Assembly: GCA_964586835.1 (NCBI GenBank)
Contig: CAZPIC010000012.1
Coordinates: 1-64,000 of the forward strand
Direction of reading: 5' to 3'
From: CAZLYF01 sp964586835
GTDB taxonomy: Bacteria; Bacillota; Clostridia; Christensenellales; Aristaeellaceae
Length of the DNA stretch: 64,000 bases
Shown here in pieces: positions 62,075 through 64,000 of this stretch (positions within the stretch are counted from its first letter, which is position 1; every line of letters starts with the position of its first letter). The notes beneath the pieces are model-generated. The model had not been told where the DNA came from. It made no database searches and worked only from the letters and a program-made list of their open reading frames with translations. The translations under genes and the position numbers were made by a program.

Positions 62075-62356
62075 TCAGGAAATCTCATCGCTGTGCTTTG
62101 CGGAACGGAGCACGGCGCATTCCACCCGGGCCTTCAGGGTGCATTCCAGCGCCCCGCGGTCCACCACGGTGACGCGGGCATTCCTGACCTCAAGCTGGCT
62201 GAGCGTTTCCATCACCGTATCCCGGATCTGGCGGCCATACTGTCCCATGACGATGGAAGATATGTCCAGCCTGATCCCCTCACCGCCGGGTTCGACGGTG
62301 ACTTGGGCATCGCTGGATTCGAGGGTCCCTGCGATAGCGGGTTTCTTCAGTTCCAT
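62075..62356 (-). CDS. citD: Citrate lyase acyl carrier protein (gamma subunit)
   Basis: A 93-residue protein matching CitD throughout. The opening IAGTLESSD carries Ser14, the position to which the phosphoribosyl-dephospho-CoA group is attached in citrate lyase. It is followed by DAQVTVEPGGEGIRLDISSIVMGQYGRQIRDTVMETLSQLEVRNARVTVVDRGALECTLKARVE, the conserved family body. GGAGGT stands six bases before ATG 62356. The expected partners CitE, CitF, CitC, CitX and CitG are not intact nearby, so the lyase cannot be assembled from this locus. Confidence 0.9.
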   Translation of the reverse strand: MELKKPAIAGTLESSDAQVTVEPGGEGIRLDISSIVMGQYGRQIRDTVMETLSQLEVRNARVTVVDRGALECTLKARVECAVLRSAKHSDEIS

Positions 62357-62398
62357 GTTCGTACCTCCATTCTTGCGCGGCCAGAGGGCGCGCTGTGG

Positions 62399-63427
62399 TC
62401 AAAGCCATCGGACGATTAGCTGAAAGAGGGCTGGAAAAAAGGTGATCACGGTGATCATCCGCAGCACCTGGAGCAGGATCAGCCTGGCATTGCGGATGCC
62501 CAAGTCTGCGGATATCAGCGCCATGTCGCTGGCGCCGGCAGGCGTGGAAGCCAGCATCGCTTCACGCCGGCTAAAGACGCCGCGCCTGACCAGGACAGCG
62601 CTGATCAACAGCGTCCCCAGGCAGAGCGAAAGGAAGAGAATCAACGCTGGAAGGAACAGCAATCGCAGCTCCTGAAGCTGTACCAGCCCAATCCCCGCAC
62701 CCACATAGGCGCCGGAGAGGACCTGGGCGCCTTTTCGTACCACGCCCGGAAGCTGCGCCCGGGGATATAGCAGCTTGAAGCCAACGCTGCCCAGAGTGGC
62801 AAAAGCCATTGCCCCGGCAGGCATACCACTGGCCTTCCCAAGAAGCCCGAAGGCTGTTGCTGCAGCGAGCGTCAACAGCACAGCCGGCCCGTCCGCAGCG
62901 CATTTCCCTACCGGCTTCAATCCGGGATCGCCATCATTCTCCCCGGGTTTGACAAACTTGCCGATCAGTGTCGGAAACAGCGCAATGCCTGTGACATACC
63001 GTACAAACTGCATCACCAGCACCTTGGCGGCGTCTGCACCCATGTCCGCAGCGATGATGGGCACGTCACTGATGCCACCCGGGGTGGTGCACAGGAAGGC
63101 AGTGAGCAGGTCCAGGGGGCTCAACAGGGCGATCAGAAAACCTGAGAGGATGTTCGCCGTGAGGAGGCCAAGGACAACGATGACAGTCGGCCAGAAGATG
63201 GTCTTCATCTGACGGAGGTCCCCACGGCTGACGCCGGAGCCTACGAAGGCACCTGCGATGACCTGCGCGGCGGTTTTGGAGAAGGGCGGCATCCGGGCGA
63301 CCCCGAAAACCAGATTCAGCACGCAGGCCCCCACCACAGCACCGACCATCAGCCCGCCCGGAACACGCAGCCTTTTCAGAAGCATGCCGACGGCAAGCGC
63401 TACCAGCAGTGTGTAGACAGTCTGCAA
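62399..63427 (-). CDS. AbrB-family membrane transporter/regulator
   Basis: A 342-residue protein with 9-11 hydrophobic segments in two repeats (AbrB/YrxK, formerly ammonia monooxygenase-like). Both repeats carry the motif pair AQVIAGAFVGSGVSRGDL / AQVLSGAYVGAGIGLVQL and TTPGGISDVPIIAADMGAD / STPAGASDMALISADLGIR. The start is TTG 63427, with GGGGA upstream; the region overlaps the end of the tctA-like remnant. It is followed by citD 42 bases later. A role in carboxylate uptake is suggested by context only. Confidence 0.82.
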   Translation of the reverse strand: MQTVYTLLVALAVGMLLKRLRVPGGLMVGAVVGACVLNLVFGVARMPPFSKTAAQVIAGAFVGSGVSRGDLRQMKTIFWPTVIVVLGLLTANILSGFLIALLSPLDLLTAFLCTTPGGISDVPIIAADMGADAAKVLVMQFVRYVTGIALFPTLIGKFVKPGENDGDPGLKPVGKCAADGPAVLLTLAAATAFGLLGKASGMPAGAMAFATLGSVGFKLLYPRAQLPGVVRKGAQVLSGAYVGAGIGLVQLQELRLLFLPALILFLSLCLGTLLISAVLVRRGVFSRREAMLASTPAGASDMALISADLGIRNARLILLQVLRMITVITFFPALFQLIVRWL

Positions 63428-63430
63428 GGG

Positions 63431-63831
63431 TCATTCCCCGGAAGGAGCACACAGACGCACGCCCCTTCCGTAACGGTCTGTAGCCAGGCGATCCTCTCCC
63501 TGCGCGGCAACCGCAGCTTGACCAGGAAGAAACCCAGCAGGTACAGCTGGGCGGTGAAACATCCCCACATGATCACGCCTGCAATCGGTCCTGAAGAACA
63601 TGCCCAAAAAGCTTCCTCGGTTGATCATAGAGGTGCGAGTGGCACCGCTCACGCAGATGCTTTCCAGCACGAGCCCCAGGATAAGAGCAACCCTGTTGAA
63701 CTGAAGCACCTAAACAGCATGCCCGCTGTGCCGGCTATAGCCAGGGTCTTCACGTCATTGGCATTCATGCTGGTCATGAAGAATCCGGTCACGACCAGGA
63801 TCAAAATGTTGGAAAACCCACAACCCCACAT
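63431..63831 (-). pseudogene. Frameshifted C-terminal remnant of a TctA-like tricarboxylate transporter
   Basis: Three minus-strand frames join into one TctA-like C-terminus. From ATG 63831: ILILVVTGFFMTSMNANDVKTLAIAGTAGMLFRCF. Then, in a second frame: NRVALILGLVLESICVSGATRTSMINRGSF. Then, in a third frame: GPIAGVIMWGCFTAQLYLLGFF. The ALILGLVLE block corresponds to the conserved ALVLGPMLE of TctA. Only about a fifth of the normal 500 residues is present. Two frameshifts could be real decay or assembly errors. Confidence 0.55.
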
Positions 63832-63857
63832 TTGTCGGAGAATGATACTATCCCTCC

Positions 63858-64000
63858 TTAAGAAACGAACTGTTCAAGGAACAGCCCGAAGTTGCACCGG
63901 AAAGTCGCCGTACCCCGGGACAGGTTTATCTGAAGAAGAACCCCCACGCAGGTGTGCAGGACCAAGGTGATCATCGGCAAAATCAGCACCAGCCGCCCAT
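63858..64000 (-). CDS. C-terminal part of an unidentified membrane protein (cut by window edge)
   Basis: An open frame enters from the right edge and stops at 63858-63860. It gives about 47 residues: hydrophobic RLVLILPMITLVLHTCVGVLLQINL followed by a polar tail. AAGGAGGG follows the stop, so it sits directly upstream of the tctA-like remnant. A TctB-like protein is possible by position but I see no TctB motif. Confidence 0.4.
   Translation of the reverse strand, partial: GRLVLILPMITLVLHTCVGVLLQINLSRGTATFRCNFGLFLEQFVS

Noticed and set aside
62060..62419. Plus-strand frame of 119 residues over citD
   Set aside because: It is the antisense shadow of citD, whose family match is complete.
1..64000. 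tRNA, rRNA and known riboswitches
   Set aside because: No cloverleaf with conserved GTTCRA loop, rRNA sequence or riboswitch core was recognised by eye; a covariance-model scan would be needed to exclude them fully.

Overview
The window reads as a chromosomal segment of an anaerobic, carbohydrate-scavenging member of the Firmicutes, high in G+C. Support comes from the strong AGGAGG-type ribosome binding sites, sigma-A-like promoters, LplB/LplC-type permeases that come without their own ATPase, FGGY kinases, a LacI regulator and a BlaI/BlaR1 pair. Five ABC solute-binding proteins all carry plain signal peptides with no lipobox cysteine, which I associate with Christensenellales-like Clostridia or with a diderm lineage. 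That placement is inference. No rRNA, tRNA or CRISPR array was recognised.

Layout. 1-319: 5' end of an ISAs1-family transposase. 436-12368: a peptidoglycan/amino-sugar recycling island with a NagZ-type GH3 enzyme, a GNAT, an ATPase-less ABC importer, an AmpC/YbbE-like serine hydrolase, a large double-SIS protein related to MurQ and GCKR, a NamZ (DUF1343) exo-muramidase, a PIG-L-type protein and a tandem GNAT. 13042-16890: DUF1275 membrane protein, Gfo/Idh/MocA oxidoreductase and fucose-isomerase-like protein. 16891-18280: long stretch without a convincing gene. 18281-22023: very large secreted protein and a DMT exporter.

22103-36459: a sugar or polyol regulon. A LacI-like repressor, FGGY kinase, a ribose-type ABC importer with two permeases, and a cyclase-family protein are on the minus strand. 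A TIM-like isomerase, YjbQ protein and SIS isomerase are divergent on the plus strand, with a LacI-type palindrome between the two promoters. A ChvE/GguAB-like multiple-sugar importer follows on the minus strand after a strong shared terminator. 36680-43918: a MalEFG-type importer lacking its ATPase, and a NagA / ceramidase-like / NagB-like operon. 44010-44513: ferritin-like protein. 44660-55930: a seven-gene run of LplB, LplC and binding protein followed by LacZ, GH65 phosphorylase, DMT transporter and a sedoheptulokinase-like kinase; the last four overlap by ATGA.

57149-60943: BlaI repressor, M56 protease and SH3-domain secreted protein under twin operators. 61490-64000: a decaying region with an IS1634-like transposase fragment, an intact citD, an apparent citE remnant, an AbrB-type membrane protein and a frameshifted tctA-like remnant. 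The strongest candidates for new biology are the MurQ/GCKR-like protein within an ABC-fed recycling island, the NagA/ceramidase/NagB-variant operon, and the TIM/YjbQ/SIS/FGGY pathway. All functional statements come from reading motifs; no database search was run.
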